In this document: positions 52,220-61,303 of the stretch, one piece after another | How the letters are laid out: every line of letters starts with the position of its first letter | Numbering within the stretch: the first letter of the stretch is position 1 | DNA from: JALHFZ01 sp963674625 | Lineage (GTDB): Bacteria > Synergistota > Synergistia > Synergistales > Aminobacteriaceae | NCBI GenBank assembly: GCA_963674625.2 | Contig: CAXXXO010000002.1 | Location: 62,001 to 126,000 of the forward strand | Direction of reading: 5' to 3' | DNA: 64,000 nt | Position numbers and translations under genes: made by a program | Notes under the pieces: model-generated | What the model was told of the DNA's origin: nothing | The model's input: only the letters and a program-made list of their open reading frames with translations | Databases searched by the model: none

Positions 52220-53047
52220 ATGGCCATAAAACAGTTCAAGCCCTATACTCCCGGCCGCAGGTTCATGACCGTTCAGAAGAATGATGACCTCACGAAAAAG
52301 GATCCTGAGCGTTCTCTTCTCGAACCCCTTCACAAGAAGGGCGGAAGGAACAACCGCGGCAGAATTACCATGCGCCACCGGGGCGGCGGCGCCCCAAGGC
52401 AGTACAGGGTCATCGACTTCAAACGGAACAAGCTCGGCGTTCCGGGGAAAGTTGCCGCCATCGAGTACGATCCCAACCGGAACGCCCGCATCGCCCTCAT
52501 AAACTATGCGGACGGAGAAAAGCGATATATTCTCGCGCCGAAGGACGTCAAGGTCGGAGACAATATAGTCGCCGGACCCGAGTCAGACATCCGGCCGGGA
52601 AACGCCCTGAAGCTGAAGGATATTCCCGTAGGCACCATGGTGCACAATATCGAGCTCGAACCCGGCCGCGGGGGAAAGCTTGTCCGCGCCGCAGGCACGT
52701 CTGCCCAGCTCATGGCAAAAGAAGGCAAATATGCCTACCTCAGAATGCCGAGCGGAGAGCTTCGCCTCATCCTCAACGAGTGCATGTCCACCATCGGGCA
52801 GGTCGGCAATGAGGACTACGAAAACATCTCCTACGGTAAGGCGGGCAAGACCCGCTGGATGGGAAGACGCCCCAAGGTGCGGGGAATGGTCATGAACCCC
52901 GTCGATCACCCCATGGGCGGCGGTGAGGGGAAGAGCAAATCCCACAAGCACCCCGTTTCGCCCTGGGGAACTCCGGCGAAGGGGTACCGCACCCGGAAGA
53001 AAAAACCGTCCGACAGAATGATCGTCCGTCGGCGGTTCGAGAAGTAA
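52220..53047 (+). CDS. rplB: 50S ribosomal protein L2
   Basis: L2 bridges the subunits and supports peptidyl transfer. 275 residues with FKPYTPGRRFMT, GGRNNRGRITMRHRGGG and the C-terminal NPVDHPMGGGEGKS containing the conserved His. Start ATG after GGAAGGAGC. Confidence 0.98.
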   Translation: MAIKQFKPYTPGRRFMTVQKNDDLTKKDPERSLLEPLHKKGGRNNRGRITMRHRGGGAPRQYRVIDFKRNKLGVPGKVAAIEYDPNRNARIALINYADGEKRYILAPKDVKVGDNIVAGPESDIRPGNALKLKDIPVGTMVHNIELEPGRGGKLVRAAGTSAQLMAKEGKYAYLRMPSGELRLILNECMSTIGQVGNEDYENISYGKAGKTRWMGRRPKVRGMVMNPVDHPMGGGEGKSKSHKHPVSPWGTPAKGYRTRKKKPSDRMIVRRRFEK

Positions 53048-53060
53048 GGAGGGACTCGAG

Positions 53061-53342
53061 ATGGCTCGTTCCAGAAAGAAGGGGCCCTATGTGGATACGA
53101 AGCTGCTCCGGAAAGTGGAGGACATGAACGAAGGTACCGCGAAAAGGGTCATGAAGACCTGGTCGCGGAGATCCACCATCGTTCCCCCCATGATCGGGCA
53201 CACTATCGCCGTTCACAACGGCCGGATCCACATCCCCATCTACATCAGCGAGAACATGGTTGGACACAAACTCGGCGAATTCGCTCCCACCCGCAAGTTC
53301 GGAGGACATGCGGGGCAGGAACGTTCTTCCAGGGTTCGTTAG
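53061..53342 (+). CDS. rpsS: 30S ribosomal protein S19
   Basis: S19 in the 30S head. 93 residues: MARSRKKGPYVD, TWSRRSTIVPPMIGHTI, HKLGEFAPTRKFGGHAG. Ribosome site AAGGAGGG; 13 bases after rplB. Confidence 0.98.
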   Translation: MARSRKKGPYVDTKLLRKVEDMNEGTAKRVMKTWSRRSTIVPPMIGHTIAVHNGRIHIPIYISENMVGHKLGEFAPTRKFGGHAGQERSSRVR

Positions 53343-53353
53343 GAGGAATGGAA

Positions 53354-53686
53354 ATGGAAGCGAAAGCCGTTGCACGGCAGGTCCGTATATCCCCCATCAA
53401 GGTTCGGCGCGTTCTTGCCCTGATCAGGGGGAAAAAAGTCGGAGATGCTGCTGTCGCTCTTCGGTACAGTCAGCAGAAGTCCGCGAAAATTGTAGGGAAA
53501 GTGCTGCAGAGCGCCGTGGCGAATGCCGAGCATAATTTCGGCCTCGATACGGACAAACTGCGGATTATAACAGCTACGGCGGACCAGGGACCGACGATGA
53601 AGCGTTTTCGTCCTGTGTCCATGGGCAGGGCCCATCCCTATCGCCACCGTACAAGCCATGTGACTGTCATAGTTGCAGAACGTTAA
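53354..53686 (+). CDS. rplV: 50S ribosomal protein L22
   Basis: L22 lines the exit tunnel. 110 residues with ARQVRISPIKVRRVLALIRG and the tunnel hairpin ending GRAHPYRHRTSHVTV. ATG 53354 is chosen over ATG 53348, which would abut the AGGAGGA site (53341-53347). Confidence 0.96.
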   Translation: MEAKAVARQVRISPIKVRRVLALIRGKKVGDAAVALRYSQQKSAKIVGKVLQSAVANAEHNFGLDTDKLRIITATADQGPTMKRFRPVSMGRAHPYRHRTSHVTVIVAER

Positions 53687-53699
53687 GGAGGGGGAACTC

Positions 53700-54368
53700 G
53701 TGGGACAGAAAGTTCACCCAATCGGATTCCGACTTGGAGTCGTGAGCGACTGGGAATCCAAGTGGTACGCAAACGGAAAGACTTATTCGAAAAATCTTCA
53801 CGAAGACCTCGAACTTCGGAAGTACATCGCGAAGAAATGGGAGCACGCGGGGATTTCCCGCATTGAAATAGAGCGGGTCGGCAATGTCATCCGCTTCACC
53901 ATTTGGACCTCCCGGCCAGGTGTAGTCATCGGCAGAGGCGGGGCCGAGATACAGATCATGAAGGATGAGCTTCAGGCGAAAACCGGGGCAAAGATCATGA
54001 TCAACGTTCAGGAGATCAAAAACCCCGACGTAGTGGCTCAGCTCGTCGCAGTCGGCGTAGCAGCGGCACTCGAGCGGAGGGTCTCCTTCCGCAGGGCCAT
54101 GAAGCAGTCCATATTCCGTGCCATGAAGGGCGGGGCGAAGGGGATCAAGATCTCCACTTCGGGCCGCCTCGGCGGAGCCGAAATCGCCAGGACGGAATGG
54201 TACAACGAAGGACGTCTTCCTCTTTCCACGATCAGGGCCGACATCGACTACGGATTTGCAGAGGCTTTCACCGTGTACGGCGTGATCGGCGTCAAGGTCT
54301 GGATCTACCGCGACAAGGAAAACGAGCGTCCTGCCCAGCCTGCCCGCCAGTCCAGGAGAAAGGGGTAG
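53700..54368 (+). CDS. rpsC: 30S ribosomal protein S3
   Basis: S3 at the mRNA entry channel. 222 residues: GQKVHPIGFRLGV, KH motif VVIGRGGAEIQIMK, and SGRLGGAEIARTEWYNEGR in the C-terminal domain. Start GTG after AAGGAGGGGG. Confidence 0.97.
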   Translation: MGQKVHPIGFRLGVVSDWESKWYANGKTYSKNLHEDLELRKYIAKKWEHAGISRIEIERVGNVIRFTIWTSRPGVVIGRGGAEIQIMKDELQAKTGAKIMINVQEIKNPDVVAQLVAVGVAAALERRVSFRRAMKQSIFRAMKGGAKGIKISTSGRLGGAEIARTEWYNEGRLPLSTIRADIDYGFAEAFTVYGVIGVKVWIYRDKENERPAQPARQSRRKG

Positions 54369-54374
54369 ACCGAT

Positions 54375-54797
54375 ATGTTGATGCCGAGCAGAGTAAAGTA
54401 TCGAAAGCCCTTCCGTCGCCCCCTCAAGGGGAAGGCAAAGGGAGGGGCCACGGTTGCCTTCGGTGAATACGGCCTCCAGACTCTCGATTGCGCTTGGATC
54501 ACCGCCCGCCAGATCGAGGCGACCCGTGTGGCGATTTCGCGAAAGATGAAAAAGGGCGGAAAAATCTGGATCCGCATCTTCCCGGACCGGCCCTTCACGA
54601 AGAAACCCCTTGAAACCCGAATGGGAAAGGGAAAGGGAGCACCCGAGTTCTGGGTCGCCCCGGTAAAGCGCGGACGCATCCTTTTCGAGATCGCGGGAGT
54701 GTCGAAGGATGTCATGGAAGAAGCCTTCCGGACCGCCTCCCACAAGCTGCCTGTCAAGGTGCGCATTGTCGCCCGAGACGGTTTTGGTGGTGAATGA
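54375..54797 (+). CDS. rplP: 50S ribosomal protein L16
   Basis: L16 near the A-site tRNA. 140 residues with MLMPSRVKYRK, FGEYGLQTLDCAWITARQIE and RMGKGKGAPEFWVAPV, where the hydroxylatable Arg region is normal. Stop overlaps rpmC (ATGA). Confidence 0.97.
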   Translation: MLMPSRVKYRKPFRRPLKGKAKGGATVAFGEYGLQTLDCAWITARQIEATRVAISRKMKKGGKIWIRIFPDRPFTKKPLETRMGKGKGAPEFWVAPVKRGRILFEIAGVSKDVMEEAFRTASHKLPVKVRIVARDGFGGE

Positions 54798-55015
54798 ACA
54801 TGGAAGCCAGAAATTTGCGCGATCTCACGATCGATGAACTGAACGAGAAGCACAGGCAGTATAAGGAAGAGCTGTTCAATCTGCGGTTCCAGAACGCTAT
54901 AGGGCAGCTTAAGAATTCGAGCAGAATTCACGTTGTCAAGAAGACAATCGCCAGGGTGCTGACGGTTGTCCGTGAGAAGCAGATGGCCGGCGAGCAGTCT
55001 GCCGGAAGGAGGTAA
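54794..55015 (+). CDS. rpmC: 50S ribosomal protein L29
   Basis: L29, a helical protein at the tunnel exit. 73 residues: LRDLTIDELNEKHRQYKEEL, LFNLRFQNAIGQLKNSSRI and KKTIARVLTVVREKQ. ATG 54794 overlaps rplP; ATG 54800 is also possible. Confidence 0.96.
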   Translation: MNMEARNLRDLTIDELNEKHRQYKEELFNLRFQNAIGQLKNSSRIHVVKKTIARVLTVVREKQMAGEQSAGRR

Positions 55016-55021
55016 CCCTGA

Positions 55022-55318
55022 ATGGAAGAGCGGACACCACACCGGAAGACTCGGACAGGTACGGTCATCAGCGACAAGATGGACAAGACCGTCGTTGTCC
55101 GGGTGACGCGGTATGACACCCATCCTCTCTACGGAAAGAGAATCGTGAAGGCCAAAAAATATACGGCCCACGACGAAAACAACGAATGCAGAAACGGGGA
55201 TCTCGTGAGCATCGGTGAGACGCGGCCCCTGAGCAAATCAAAGAGATGGACCCTTCTCGAGATCGTGCGGCGGGCACCCGTGTTCGACTCGGTCGAGGAG
55301 AACGGCGAGGAGGCCTAG
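55022..55318 (+). CDS. rpsQ: 30S ribosomal protein S17
   Basis: S17, OB-fold primary binder of 16S rRNA. 98 residues with RKTRTGTVISDKMDKTVVV, HPLYGKRI and GETRPLSKSKRWTLLEI. Ribosome site GGAAGGAGGT; short acidic tail after the usual end. Confidence 0.97.
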   Translation: MEERTPHRKTRTGTVISDKMDKTVVVRVTRYDTHPLYGKRIVKAKKYTAHDENNECRNGDLVSIGETRPLSKSKRWTLLEIVRRAPVFDSVEENGEEA

Positions 55319-55321
55319 ACC

Positions 55322-55690
55322 ATGATTCAGCTGACTACGGTTCTCAATGTGGCCGACAATTCCGGTGCAAAAAAGCTGTTCTGCATCCAGGTCCTCGGCG
55401 GAAGCAAACGGAAATGGGGCACCATCGGCGATGTGATCGTAGCCTCCGTGAGAGAGGCAATCCCCAACAGCAATGTTGCCAAGGGGTCCGTGGTCAAGGC
55501 CGTCATCGTGCGGACGAAGAAGGAAGTCCGCAGAGCGGACGGCTCCTATGTCCGTTTCGACGACAATGCCGCGGTCATCATCGACAACAACGGCGACCCA
55601 AAGGGAACCCGAATCTTCGGGCCGGTAGCAAGAGAGCTGCGAGCGAAAAAATACATGCGCATTCTCTCTCTCGCACCGGAAGTCGTATAA
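55322..55690 (+). CDS. rplN: 50S ribosomal protein L14
   Basis: L14 at the subunit interface. 122 residues: MIQLTTVLNVADNSGAKKL, VVKAVIVRTKKEVRRADGS, DNAAVIIDNNGDPKGTRIF. Start 3 bases after rpsQ. Confidence 0.98.
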   Translation: MIQLTTVLNVADNSGAKKLFCIQVLGGSKRKWGTIGDVIVASVREAIPNSNVAKGSVVKAVIVRTKKEVRRADGSYVRFDDNAAVIIDNNGDPKGTRIFGPVARELRAKKYMRILSLAPEVV

Positions 55691-55705
55691 CGGAGGCAAT
55701 GGACT

Positions 55706-56032
55706 ATGGGCAAAATGCGGATCAGAAAAGGCGACAGGGTCCGGGTCATCTCCGGAAAAGATAAAGGGAAGGAAGGCAAGGTTCTCCGTGCCCTTCCCGA
55801 CAGAGACCTTCTGGTGATTGAAGGGGTCAGCATGGCCACCAAGCACGTCAAACCCTCCCAGAAGAACCCCAAGTCCGGCATCGTGAAACAGGAGGGGGCA
55901 ATCTACGCCAGCAAAGTCATGCTCGTGTGTCCTTCCTGCGGTGCCGCAACCCGCGTCGGCCGCGGATTTCTTGACAGCGGAAAAAAAGTCCGCCTGTGCA
56001 AGGCCTGCGGCGAGATCGTGGATCAGGTATAA
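55706..56032 (+). CDS. rplX: 50S ribosomal protein L24, zinc-binding form
   Basis: L24, early assembly protein with a KOW motif (GDRVRVISGKDKGKEGKVLR). 108 residues. The C-terminal half has two CxxC pairs, CPSCGAATRVG and CKACGEIVDQV, a likely zinc knuckle that E. coli L24 lacks but some thermophiles keep. ATG follows GGAGG by nine bases. Confidence 0.96.
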   Translation: MGKMRIRKGDRVRVISGKDKGKEGKVLRALPDRDLLVIEGVSMATKHVKPSQKNPKSGIVKQEGAIYASKVMLVCPSCGAATRVGRGFLDSGKKVRLCKACGEIVDQV

Positions 56033-56047
56033 GGAGGAGAGTGCGCC

Positions 56048-56590
56048 ATGACCCCTCGGTTTTTCGAGAAGTATAAAAGCGACGTCTCACCCAAAATGAT
56101 GAAGGAGTTCAGCTATAAAAACGTCATGCAGATTCCCCGCATCGAGAAAGTCGTGCTGAACATAGGTGTGGGTGAGGCAAAGGTGGATATCAAGTACATG
56201 GACGTCGCCATGGCGGAGCTTACGGCGATCGCCGGGCAGAAGCCTCTCCTGAAGAGGGCCAAGAAGTCCGTGGCCGGCTTCAAGCTTCGCCAGGGGATGC
56301 CCGTGGCGGCGACGGTGACCCTTCGGGGGAACCGCATGTGGGAATTTCTCGATCGCCTCATTACCCTCGCTCTGCCCGGCATCAAGGATTTTCAGGGCAT
56401 TTCGAAAAAGGGTTTTGACGGACGGGGAAATTACAACCTTGGTCTGCGGGAGCAGCTCATCTTTCCCGAGATTAATTACGATAAGGTCATCCGGCCTCGG
56501 GGGATGAATGTGACCATCGTCACCTCCGCAAAGACGGATGAGGAAGCCTTCTCACTTCTCCGTGAGATGGGCATGCCGTTCAACCGATAG
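56048..56590 (+). CDS. rplE: 50S ribosomal protein L5
   Basis: L5 holds 5S rRNA and contacts P-site tRNA. 180 residues with NVMQIPRIEKVVLNIGVGEA, SVAGFKLRQGMPVAATVTLRG and FPEINYDKVIRPRGMNVTIV. Ribosome site AAGGAGGAG. Confidence 0.98.
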   Translation: MTPRFFEKYKSDVSPKMMKEFSYKNVMQIPRIEKVVLNIGVGEAKVDIKYMDVAMAELTAIAGQKPLLKRAKKSVAGFKLRQGMPVAATVTLRGNRMWEFLDRLITLALPGIKDFQGISKKGFDGRGNYNLGLREQLIFPEINYDKVIRPRGMNVTIVTSAKTDEEAFSLLREMGMPFNR

Positions 56591-56605
56591 AAAGGGGGAG
56601 ACGGA

Positions 56606-56791
56606 ATGGCACGCAAGGCTCTGAAGTTCAAGGCGACGCAGCCCCCGAAGTTCGCGGTAAGGAAATATAACAGGTGTCCGCTCTGCGGCCGCGTTCATGC
56701 TTATATGAGACGATTCGACATGTGCCGCTGCTGTTTCAGAAAACTCGCGCGCGAGGGGAAAATCCCCGGCGTCGTGAAGTCAAGCTGGTAG
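56606..56791 (+). CDS. rpsZ: 30S ribosomal protein S14, zinc type (S14Z)
   Basis: Short 61-residue S14 of the zinc-binding type: CPLC (24, 27) and CRCC (40, 43) carry the four ligands, with the ending LAREGKIPGVVKSSW. Ribosome site AAAGGGGGAG. Confidence 0.97.
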   Translation: MARKALKFKATQPPKFAVRKYNRCPLCGRVHAYMRRFDMCRCCFRKLAREGKIPGVVKSSW

Positions 56792-56819
56792 GCGAGCGGG
56801 CCGAAGGGGGTAACGAGGA

Positions 56820-57224
56820 ATGTACGTCACCGATCCGATTGCGGATATGCTCGCACGCATCAGAAACGCCAACATCGTCTATCACGAAAGCGTTGATGTG
56901 CCCATGAGCAGGATGAAAATGGAAATAGCCCGCATCCTCAAGGAAGCAGGCTACATAAAGAACTTTAAAGTCGTGAACGATCCGAAAAAGCCCTACAGCA
57001 CCATCCGGCTGATTCTTTCCTACGGGCCGAACAGGGAACGGGTCATTCAGGGACTTCGCCGAATCAGCAAGCCGGGCAGAAGAATGTACGCCGGCCATTC
57101 CGATCTTCCCAAGGTTATGGGAGGTCTGGGGATCGCAGTGATCTCAACCTCCAAGGGACTCAAGACGGATACCGAGGCTTCCCAGCTTGGTCTTGGCGGC
57201 GAAGTTCTCTGCTACGTCTGGTAA
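56820..57224 (+). CDS. rpsH: 30S ribosomal protein S8
   Basis: S8, 16S central domain binder and spc operon repressor in E. coli. 134 residues with DPIADMLARIRNAN, the C-terminal STSKGLKTDTEASQLGLGGE and the final CYVW. Ribosome site GAAGGGGG with GAGG closer to the start. Confidence 0.97.
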   Translation: MYVTDPIADMLARIRNANIVYHESVDVPMSRMKMEIARILKEAGYIKNFKVVNDPKKPYSTIRLILSYGPNRERVIQGLRRISKPGRRMYAGHSDLPKVMGGLGIAVISTSKGLKTDTEASQLGLGGEVLCYVW

Positions 57225-57240
57225 GGCGGAGGTGGAATAA

Positions 57241-57780
57241 ATGTCGCGAATCGGTCGAAAACCAATTCCGCTGGCTGCAGGAACAACCATTACAGTGGAT
57301 AACGGTGCAGTGAAGGTGAAAGGGCCCAAGGGGGAGCTTTCGACTCCGACGGTGCCCGGAGTGGATGTTGCCCTAGAGAGTGGCAATATCATAGTGACCA
57401 GACAGAACGAAGAGAAAAAAACGAAATCCTGGCACGGAATGATGCGGGCCCTCATAGCGAACATGATCACCGGCGTGACCGTCGGGTTCAAAAAAGATCT
57501 CGAGATCGTGGGCGTGGGCTACCGTGCCCAGATGCAGGGAAGCAAGCTCGTGCTGAGCCTCGGATATTCAAACCCCGTCGAGTACGAGGCTCCTGCGGGA
57601 GTCGAAGTGGCTCTTGACGGTCCGACGAAGGTATCGGTCAAGGGAATCGACAAGCAGGCTGTCGGTCAGGCCGCCGCCATCATCCGGGGTTTCCGTTCTC
57701 CTGAACCCTATCAGGGCAAGGGAATTCGCTATGCCGGAGAGCACATTATCCGCAAGGCCGGTAAGACCGGCGCCAAGTAA
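57241..57780 (+). CDS. rplF: 50S ribosomal protein L6
   Basis: L6 near the GTPase centre. 179 residues: MSRIGRKPIPL, GVDVALESGNIIV, VGYRAQMQGSKLVLSLGYSN and the C-terminal RSPEPYQGKGIRYAGE. Ribosome site GGAGGTGG. Confidence 0.98.
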   Translation: MSRIGRKPIPLAAGTTITVDNGAVKVKGPKGELSTPTVPGVDVALESGNIIVTRQNEEKKTKSWHGMMRALIANMITGVTVGFKKDLEIVGVGYRAQMQGSKLVLSLGYSNPVEYEAPAGVEVALDGPTKVSVKGIDKQAVGQAAAIIRGFRSPEPYQGKGIRYAGEHIIRKAGKTGAK

Positions 57781-57795
57781 TACGAGGTGAATCGG

Positions 57796-58161
57796 ATGAA
57801 AAAGAAGAACAGAAGCTTTATGCGGGAAATTCGTCACGCCCGTCTCCGCAAAACCGTCTCCGGTACCGCCGAAAAACCCAGGATGGCTGTGTTTCACAGC
57901 CTGAACCACATCTACGTTCAGTTTATCGACGACGAAGCGGGCCATACGCTGGCCGCGGCGTCGACGGTCGAACCGGGGATGAAGGGCACCCTTTCGGGGA
58001 CATGCAATATGGATGCCGCACGGGCCATCGGAAAAGCAGCCGCTGAACGGGCACTCGCCAAAGGCCTGACGTCGGTGGTATTCGACAGGGGCGGCCACAT
58101 GTTCCACGGAAAAGTGAAGGCCCTTGCGGATTCCGCCCGCGAAGCCGGCCTGAAGTTTTAA
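57796..58161 (+). CDS. rplR: 50S ribosomal protein L18
   Basis: L18, 5S rRNA binder. 121 residues with RHARLRKTVSGTAEKPRMAV, HSLNHIYVQFIDD and the C-terminal FDRGGHMFHGKVKALADSAR. ATG 57796 has GAGGTG (57784-57789) six bases upstream; GTG 57787, inside that site, is rejected. Confidence 0.96.
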   Translation: MKKKNRSFMREIRHARLRKTVSGTAEKPRMAVFHSLNHIYVQFIDDEAGHTLAAASTVEPGMKGTLSGTCNMDAARAIGKAAAERALAKGLTSVVFDRGGHMFHGKVKALADSAREAGLKF

Positions 58162-58177
58162 TGGGGAGGCGCATGGT

Positions 58178-58690
58178 ATGATCAGAAAGAAGTTGGATGC
58201 CAAAGGCCTTGAACTCACTGAACGGGTCGTTGCGATCAACAGGGTGAGCAAGGTTGTAAAGGGCGGAAAGCGCTTCAAATTCAGCGTCCTCGTTGTGGTC
58301 GGCGACGGCAACTCCATCGTCGGCGTGGGGATGGGCAAGGCCAAGGAAATATCGGAAGCGGTCCGCAAGGGCATCGAAAAGGCCGGAAAAAATCTGCACG
58401 AGCTGAAGAGAATCGGAAACACGATTCCCCATCCTATCAACGGGGTCTTCGGTGCAGCCTCCGTACTTCTCAAGCCCGCGGCTCCCGGAACGGGAGTTAT
58501 CGCGGGAGGCGTCGTGCGGGCCATCATGGAACTCGGAGGAGTAAAGGACGTCCTCACGAAGGTGATCGGACGAACCTCCAACCCCATCAATGTCGCCTGG
58601 GCAACGATGCAGGCCCTTGAAGAGATGAGAACTCCCGACGAAATACTCAAGCTTCGAGGGAAAAAGACCTCCGAAGCGTCCGGGAATTAG
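58178..58690 (+). CDS. rpsE: 30S ribosomal protein S5
   Basis: S5, accuracy and mRNA unwinding. 170 residues with LTERVVAINRVSKVVKGGKR, the loop GDGNSIVGVGMGKAKE, and GRTSNPINVAWATMQAL. Ribosome site GGGGAGGC. Confidence 0.98.
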   Translation: MIRKKLDAKGLELTERVVAINRVSKVVKGGKRFKFSVLVVVGDGNSIVGVGMGKAKEISEAVRKGIEKAGKNLHELKRIGNTIPHPINGVFGAASVLLKPAAPGTGVIAGGVVRAIMELGGVKDVLTKVIGRTSNPINVAWATMQALEEMRTPDEILKLRGKKTSEASGN

Positions 58691-58701
58691 GAGGCAGTCT
58701 C

Positions 58702-58887
58702 ATGGCAAAACTGCGAATCACCTGGAAGAAAAGCTCCATCGGCAAGCCGGAAACTCAGAAGCGGACCGTCCGGGCCCTTGGGCTGCGAAAGCTTCACCAG
58801 ACAGTTGAACACGAGGACACCCCCCAGATACGCGGCATGGTCAACAAGGTCAGCCACCTGGTGGAGTGCGTCCCCGTGGAGAATTAG
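58702..58887 (+). CDS. rpmD: 50S ribosomal protein L30
   Basis: L30, 61 residues: MAKLRITWKKSSIG, RTVRALGLRKLHQTVEHEDT and the ending MVNKVSHLVECVP. Ribosome site TAGGAGG at the end of rpsE. Confidence 0.96.
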   Translation: MAKLRITWKKSSIGKPETQKRTVRALGLRKLHQTVEHEDTPQIRGMVNKVSHLVECVPVEN

Positions 58888-58900
58888 GGAGGGACACTCC

Positions 58901-59347
58901 ATGAGTTTGCACGAGCTTCGCCCGGCGCCCGGTTCGAAGAAAAATGGCAAGCGCCTCGGACAGGGATTGGGCAGCGGTACAGGAAAGACGGCGGGAAAAG
59001 GAAACAAGGGACAGAAATCGAGAAGCGGCGGAGGCGTTCGGCCCGGGTTCGAGGGCGGCCAGATGCCCATGATGCGCCGCATTCCCAAGCGGGGTTTCAA
59101 CAACGCGAAATTCACGAAGATCTTCCAGGTCGTAAATCTCGGGTCCCTTGAGGCGCATTTTGAGCAGGGCGAAGCCGTGGGCTTCGAGGAACTCTATGCC
59201 CACAGGCTTGTGAAGAAGGACACCGTCGAGGTAAAGATTCTCGGAAACGGCGACCTTTCCAAGGCCCTTACGGTTCGGGCAAATGCCTTCAGCGCACAGG
59301 CGAAAGCGAAGATCGAAGCAGCGGGTGGGAAGGCCGAGGTGATCTAA
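58901..59347 (+). CDS. rplO: 50S ribosomal protein L15
   Basis: L15, late 50S assembly. 148 residues with LHELRPAPGSKKNGKRLGQG, the glycine-rich GSGTGKTAGKGNKGQKSRSG and GGQMPMMRRIPKRGF. Start ATG after AGGGAGGG (58886-58893). Confidence 0.97.
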   Translation: MSLHELRPAPGSKKNGKRLGQGLGSGTGKTAGKGNKGQKSRSGGGVRPGFEGGQMPMMRRIPKRGFNNAKFTKIFQVVNLGSLEAHFEQGEAVGFEELYAHRLVKKDTVEVKILGNGDLSKALTVRANAFSAQAKAKIEAAGGKAEVI

Positions 59348-60640
59348 GTGATCGATTCCTTCCGGGATGCCTTCAGACTGCCAGACCTGAAAAGAAGAAT
59401 TCTCTTCTCCCTCGGTGTGCTTTTGGTCTTTCGCCTGGGAGCCCACGTTCCTACGCCCGGCATCGACGCTCAAGCCATGTCGCATCTTTTCGACCAGGGC
59501 GGTGTTCTCGGATTTCTCGACATATTTGCAGGCGGCGCCCTGAGGCGTTTCAGCATTTTTGCCCTTGGCGTCGCTCCCTACATCAATGCGAGCATCGTCA
59601 TGCAGCTCCTCGTGGTCATCTTTCCGACCCTTGAAAAGATGCAGAAGGAAGGGGAGGACGGGCGCAAGAAAATCGTCCAGTGGACGCGCCTGGCCGCTGT
59701 ACTTTTTGCCCTCATCCAGGCTGTGGGCATGACCATCTGGCTTCGGGGGCTCGGAATCTTCAGCGGGCAGCTTTTTGATGGGCTTATCGTGGTGAGCACG
59801 GTGACCGCAGGATCCATTGCCGTCATGTGGCTCGGAGAGGAAATTTCCGACCACGGCATAGGAAACGGCATATCACTGCTCATCTTCGCCGGAATCGTAG
59901 CCCGGGTACCCGAAGCGATCGTCCAGAGCTGGAACATGATCCGTCTCGGAGAGATGAACGTGCTTCTTCTGCTCCTTGCCCTCCTTCTCATGGTAGCGGT
60001 CATAGCCGGATGCATCGTTCTCCAGGAGGGGCAGCGCAGGCTTCCCGTCCAGTACGCAAAACGGGTCGTGGGAAATAAAATTTACGGGGGCCAGAGCACC
60101 TTCATTCCCCTGAAAGTGAACCAGGCCGGAGTTATCCCCATCATCTTCGCCTCCTCGGTGCTTCTTTTCCCATACTCCGTGGCGAAGTTTTTCTCAGGGG
60201 ACATCGCAATTTTCTTCCAGCGGATATTCGGACCCGGCAGTTTCGTCTACACCCTTATCTACGTGGCCCTGATCATCTTCTTCTCCTATTTTTACACGGC
60301 TGTGGTCTTCAACCCATCGGACGTGGCGAATAACATGAAGAAGTACGGCGGCTTCATCCTGGGCATCCGCCCGGGAAAGCCCACATCTGATTTCATTGAA
60401 AAGGTCATGAGCAGGATCACCCTGGGGGGAGCGGTTTTTCTCGCCTGCGTCGCCCTCGTGCCGAATCTCATGACCCAGTTCATGGGCATATCGAGCTTCT
60501 ATTTCGGGGGCACGGCTGTTCTGATCGTCGTAGGCGTCGCCCTCGATACGGTGCACCAGATCGAAGGTCAGCTTCTGATGCGGCATTATGAAGGCATCCT
60601 CAAGCGCAAGGATAAAGCCGGGGGATTACTTCGTTTTTAA
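59348..60640 (+). CDS. secY: protein translocase subunit SecY
   Basis: Pore subunit of the SecYEG translocon. 430 residues, ten transmembrane helices; LRRFSIFALGVAPYINASIV (helix 2 region), GGQSTFIPLKVNQAGVIPI and the cytosolic loop ILGIRPGKPTSDFI are diagnostic. Start GTG directly abuts the rplO stop with GAGGTGA upstream. It works with the SecDF-YajC genes at the left end of this window. Confidence 0.98.
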   Translation: MIDSFRDAFRLPDLKRRILFSLGVLLVFRLGAHVPTPGIDAQAMSHLFDQGGVLGFLDIFAGGALRRFSIFALGVAPYINASIVMQLLVVIFPTLEKMQKEGEDGRKKIVQWTRLAAVLFALIQAVGMTIWLRGLGIFSGQLFDGLIVVSTVTAGSIAVMWLGEEISDHGIGNGISLLIFAGIVARVPEAIVQSWNMIRLGEMNVLLLLLALLLMVAVIAGCIVLQEGQRRLPVQYAKRVVGNKIYGGQSTFIPLKVNQAGVIPIIFASSVLLFPYSVAKFFSGDIAIFFQRIFGPGSFVYTLIYVALIIFFSYFYTAVVFNPSDVANNMKKYGGFILGIRPGKPTSDFIEKVMSRITLGGAVFLACVALVPNLMTQFMGISSFYFGGTAVLIVVGVALDTVHQIEGQLLMRHYEGILKRKDKAGGLLRF

Positions 60641-60652
60641 GGAGACGAAAAA

Positions 60653-61303
60653 ATGCGCATAATTCTTCTCGGATCACCCGGAGCGGGAAAAGGAACCCTT
60701 GCAGCTGAAATTGAGGCCAAGTACCCCGTCGTTCATATTTCCACAGGGGACATCTTCCGTGAAAACGTGAAGCATGATACTCCCCTCGGGCAAAAGGCCA
60801 AAGATTATCTGGAATCTGGGCAGCTCGTGCCGGATGACATCGTCATCGCCATGATGGAGGACCGGCTCGTCGAGCCTGACTGCGCGAAGGGATTCATACT
60901 CGACGGCTTCCCGAGGAATGTACGCCAGGCTGAAGTTCTTGAGAAGATGCTCCAAAGACACGATCTTCGCCTTGATGCGGTAGTTCTGCTGGACGTCGAT
61001 GAAGATACGGTGGTGAAGCGGCTTTCCGGAAGACGGATGTGCCGCTGCTGCGGGGCCATATACAACGTGGATTCCCGTCCCTCGGCTGCGGGTGACAGAT
61101 GCGAGAAATGCGGCGGAGAACTTTACCAGCGGAAGGACGACGATGAGAAGGTTGTGCGCAGTCGCCTGGATGTCTATTATGAACAGACCCGGCCCGTCAT
61201 CGCCTATTATGATGACAGGAAAATGCTGACGAGGCTTCTGCCTCCCGGTTCCGGGCATTCCCTTCTCGAAGAGCTGGAAGAGGCGGCCGGCTTTACGGAA
61301 TGA
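60653..61303 (+). CDS. adk: adenylate kinase, zinc-lid type
   Basis: Interconverts ATP + AMP and 2 ADP. 216 residues: P-loop GSPGAGKGT (7-15), AMP site HISTGDIFREN, DGFPRN, long LID with four cysteines (C130, C133, C150, C153) typical of zinc-stabilised enzymes. Stop overlaps map (ATGA). Confidence 0.98.
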   Translation: MRIILLGSPGAGKGTLAAEIEAKYPVVHISTGDIFRENVKHDTPLGQKAKDYLESGQLVPDDIVIAMMEDRLVEPDCAKGFILDGFPRNVRQAEVLEKMLQRHDLRLDAVVLLDVDEDTVVKRLSGRRMCRCCGAIYNVDSRPSAAGDRCEKCGGELYQRKDDDEKVVRSRLDVYYEQTRPVIAYYDDRKMLTRLLPPGSGHSLLEELEEAAGFTE